From: Arcicella gelida
GTDB lineage: Bacteria; Bacteroidota; Bacteroidia; Cytophagales; Spirosomataceae
NCBI RefSeq assembly: GCF_034931025.1
Contig: NZ_JAYGIL010000015.1
Location: 84,090 to 148,089, forward strand
Direction: 5' to 3'
DNA length: 64,000 nt
In this document: one piece after another, positions 62,236 to 64,000 of the stretch
Position numbering within the stretch: the first letter of the stretch is position 1
Layout: each line of letters begins with the position of its first letter
Made by a program: the position numbers and the translations under genes
Notes under the pieces: generated by a model
What the model was told of the DNA's origin: nothing
Database searches by the model: none
What the model saw: the letters and a program-made list of their open reading frames with translations, nothing else

Positions 62236-63749
62236 AAAATAACCATAATCTTCACAACAAAAGAACTTTTACCTCAGCATTAGGCTGTTTGTTGGCTTTA
62301 TTGTTTTTTAATGCAAGCCTAAATGCACAAACTATTACGCCAAAAGATTCTGCGGCAAATTATTATGAAGTAGAAAACATTACTTTGCCCGACGGTTTGG
62401 TTGCTGAAACTGGAGCAATCGGTTTTATGCCTGACGGACGTTTTGTAGCCTGTTTTCACCGTGGCGAAGTAATGATGTACAACCAGAAAACCAAACAATG
62501 GAAAATGTTTGCCGAAGGTTTACACGAACCTTTGGGCATGATGGTGATTAATAATCATGAAATTTTAATCATGCAACGTCCTGAACTTACTCGTGTAAAA
62601 GATACCGATGGCGATGGCGTAGCCGATGTTTATCAAACCGTAACGGACGATTTTGGAATGTCGGGTAATTACCATGAATTTGCCTTCGGTCCAATTGCCG
62701 ATAAACAAGGAAACCTTTTTATTGCTTTGAATTTAGCCTCAAACGGTGCAGGAATCAGAAATGAAATTCGGGGAAAATATGATTCACTTTCTCGTCCGGG
62801 ACGAATGTACTCTTGCGTGCCTTATCGTGGTTGGATTATGAAATTAGGCAAAGATGGCATTTTAAAACCCTTTGCCGTAGGTTTTCGCTCGCCAAATGGT
62901 TTGGGTTTTGATGCACAAGGACGATTATTCGTTTCTGATAATCAAGGCGACTGGTTAGGAACAAGTAAATTGTATCATGTAGAAGAAGGGAAGTTTTACG
63001 GACATCCTGCTGGCTTGATTTGGAAAGAAGATTTTCCAAGAGTCGTTCCCATTAAATTGCCCGTTGCTCAATTAGACAGTATGCGAACCAAAGAATCCAT
63101 TCAGTTTCCGCATGGATATTTTGCTAATTCGCCCACACAACCCGTTTTGGAAAATACAGGAGGAAAATTTGGGATGTTTGGCGGACAAATGTTGATTGGC
63201 GACATGGATCATAAGTACGTTATTCGACTATTGATGGAAGAAGTAGGCGGTGCGATGCAAGGAGCTTGTATTCCTTTAAATTTTGGTTCAAAAATGCGAA
63301 TCGGGAATAATCGTCTGGCTTTTGCTCCCGACGGAAGTTTATGGGTTGGACAAAACGACCACGGTTGGGTTGGAGCAAGAGGTATTCAACGCATTACTTG
63401 GAAAGGCAAAAAGCATTTGGATATTATGGCAATGAAACTAACCAAAACAGGTTTTGATTTAACCTTCTCTTTGCCACTCGACCCAGCCAAAGCACAAGAT
63501 TTACTCAATTATAAATTCCGTCGTTTTTATTATGAATATCATCAAGCCTATGGTTCAAAGCAATTTGATGTAAAAGACATTCCAGTACAATCCATCAAAC
63601 TTTCAGCCGACGGCAAAACCGTTTCTTTAACCTTAGCAGAATTAAAAGCAGGATATGTCTATGAACTAAAAACAGGCGATATAGAAAGTACAGATGGCAA
63701 ATACCTTTTCAATAATTTGATTTGCTATACTTTGAATCAGTTGAGGTAG
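62232..63749 (+). CDS. Beta-propeller dehydrogenase-like protein (membrane-bound dehydrogenase / sorbosone dehydrogenase-like)
   Basis: 505 residues with a signal peptide (LGCLLALLFFNASLNAQ). A six-bladed propeller pattern recurs: AIGFMPDGRFVACFHRGEVM, a calcium-loop DTDGDGVADVYQTV, YHEFAFGPIADKQGNLFIAL, VGFRSPNGLGFDAQGRLFVS, DNQGDWLGTSKLYHV and RLAFAPDGSLWVGQNDHGW. It resembles the dehydrogenase domains that in other bacteria are often fused to cytochrome c; no CxxCH is present here. The C-terminal 90 residues are an Ig-like domain. The upstream cupredoxin may take the role of the missing cytochrome. Confidence 0.82.
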   Translation: MKNNHNLHNKRTFTSALGCLLALLFFNASLNAQTITPKDSAANYYEVENITLPDGLVAETGAIGFMPDGRFVACFHRGEVMMYNQKTKQWKMFAEGLHEPLGMMVINNHEILIMQRPELTRVKDTDGDGVADVYQTVTDDFGMSGNYHEFAFGPIADKQGNLFIALNLASNGAGIRNEIRGKYDSLSRPGRMYSCVPYRGWIMKLGKDGILKPFAVGFRSPNGLGFDAQGRLFVSDNQGDWLGTSKLYHVEEGKFYGHPAGLIWKEDFPRVVPIKLPVAQLDSMRTKESIQFPHGYFANSPTQPVLENTGGKFGMFGGQMLIGDMDHKYVIRLLMEEVGGAMQGACIPLNFGSKMRIGNNRLAFAPDGSLWVGQNDHGWVGARGIQRITWKGKKHLDIMAMKLTKTGFDLTFSLPLDPAKAQDLLNYKFRRFYYEYHQAYGSKQFDVKDIPVQSIKLSADGKTVSLTLAELKAGYVYELKTGDIESTDGKYLFNNLICYTLNQLR

Positions 63750-63790
63750 TTATTGGGAAAGGATGGTGAAAGATTAAAATCCAAAGGATT

Positions 63791-63883
63791 TAAAGATTTA
63801 TAGAAAATCAAAAAAACGAAAACCTTTGTTCGACCCCGAAGGGGTCATACATTCTCATCGTCTTATTTTTCTATAAATCTTTA
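63791..63883. repeat. Nested inverted repeat at the right edge
   Basis: Outer perfect 17-bp arms TAAAGATTTATAGAAAA (63791-63807) and TTTTCTATAAATCTTTA (63867-63883) enclose an inner hairpin GACCCC-GAA-GGGGTC (63832-63846). The whole can fold as one long stem with a tight inner stem. Confidence 0.8.
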
Positions 63884-63936
63884 GGCTTCCCTTTAATCTT
63901 GTAAATATTTAATAATCAATATATTACCAATAAAAT

Positions 63937-63978
63937 AACCCCGGGAAAGTGTCAATACTGGCAATTTTCGGGGTTTTT
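63937..63978. terminator. Terminator-like hairpin
   Basis: AACCCCG (63937-63943) pairs with CGGGGTT (63969-63975), extended inward by G-U and A-U pairs, and is followed by TTTTT. It lies 188 bp after the propeller gene and may instead belong to a gene beyond the right edge. Confidence 0.6.
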
Positions 63979-64000
63979 CTGTATTTTGTTTCTGCTAAAA

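Noticed and set aside
1..64000. tRNA, rRNA, insertion sequence or prophage
   Set aside because: I saw no cloverleaf, rRNA core sequence, transposase, integrase or phage structural gene in the window.

Overview
This is an AT-rich chromosomal stretch from a Gram-negative bacterium of the phylum Bacteroidota. The markers are SusC/SusD pairs, an ECF-sigma/FecR regulated polysaccharide locus, a type IX secretion C-terminal domain, LytS/LytTR regulators, an azurin-type cupredoxin, DUF2911/DUF4382/DUF5123 proteins and TAnnTTTG-like promoter elements. The gene mix suggests Cytophagales (Spirosomataceae-like: Emticicia, Arcicella, Flectobacillus and relatives). The genus is inference. I saw no rRNA, tRNA, CRISPR array, insertion sequence or prophage gene.

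Layout. 1-4.0 kb: a GH2 glycosidase cut by the left edge and a PQQ-type sugar dehydrogenase. 4.1-7.9 kb: a secreted thioredoxin-fold protein, a pirin coupled to a degenerate receiver domain, an NlpC/P60 endopeptidase and a small unknown protein. 7.9-13.0 kb: envelope and regulatory genes (glycosyltransferase, LpxH-like phosphoesterase, OmpR-type regulator, D-Ala-D-Ala ligase-like ATP-grasp enzyme, exported phosphoesterase). 13.1-17.7 kb: a divergent NarL-type regulator and TPR histidine kinase, a thioredoxin-like protein and a DUF2059 protein. 17.7-23.5 kb: a 42-bp tandem-repeat array, then aroE, ruvX, an S41 protease, two small membrane proteins and a PyrR-like phosphoribosyltransferase. 23.5-29.8 kb: nuoL, nuoM and nuoN of complex I, with a LytS-type kinase gene in opposite orientation between nuoM and nuoN. 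30-38.2 kb: thioesterase, DUF2911 lipoprotein, LytS/LytTR pair, fatty acid hydroxylase, CpxP-like protein, lipoprotein hydrolase, class C beta-lactamase-like hydrolase and DUF4382 lipoprotein.

38.8-54.1 kb (minus strand) is the best-defined system: a pectin utilisation locus. Its gene order is ECF sigma, FecR anti-sigma, SusC with an STN signalling domain, SusD, DUF5123-type surface lipoprotein, PL10 pectate lyase, and a 1575-residue type IX-secreted pectate lyase plus pectin methylesterase. Substrate sensing at SusC should relieve FecR and release the sigma factor. A plus-strand promoter-like element at the susC start codon and an intrinsic terminator about 110 bp away predict a roughly 100-nt antisense RNA over the susC leader. 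This would resemble the cis-antisense RNAs known from Bacteroides polysaccharide loci.

54.6-57.7 kb holds a coupled pair: a PLP aminotransferase and a rare-looking fusion of an FAD monooxygenase with a DsbA-like thioredoxin domain. 58-60.8 kb has a ClC channel, a DUF1398 protein and an AraC regulator. 61.1-63.7 kb has a cupredoxin protein coupled to a beta-propeller dehydrogenase-like protein.

Intergenic DNA is rich in palindromes. One 38-48 bp palindrome occurs three times with compensatory base changes. A second longer hairpin family occurs twice. There are also 42-bp and 63-bp tandem arrays, and hairpins in the gaps of the pectin operon.
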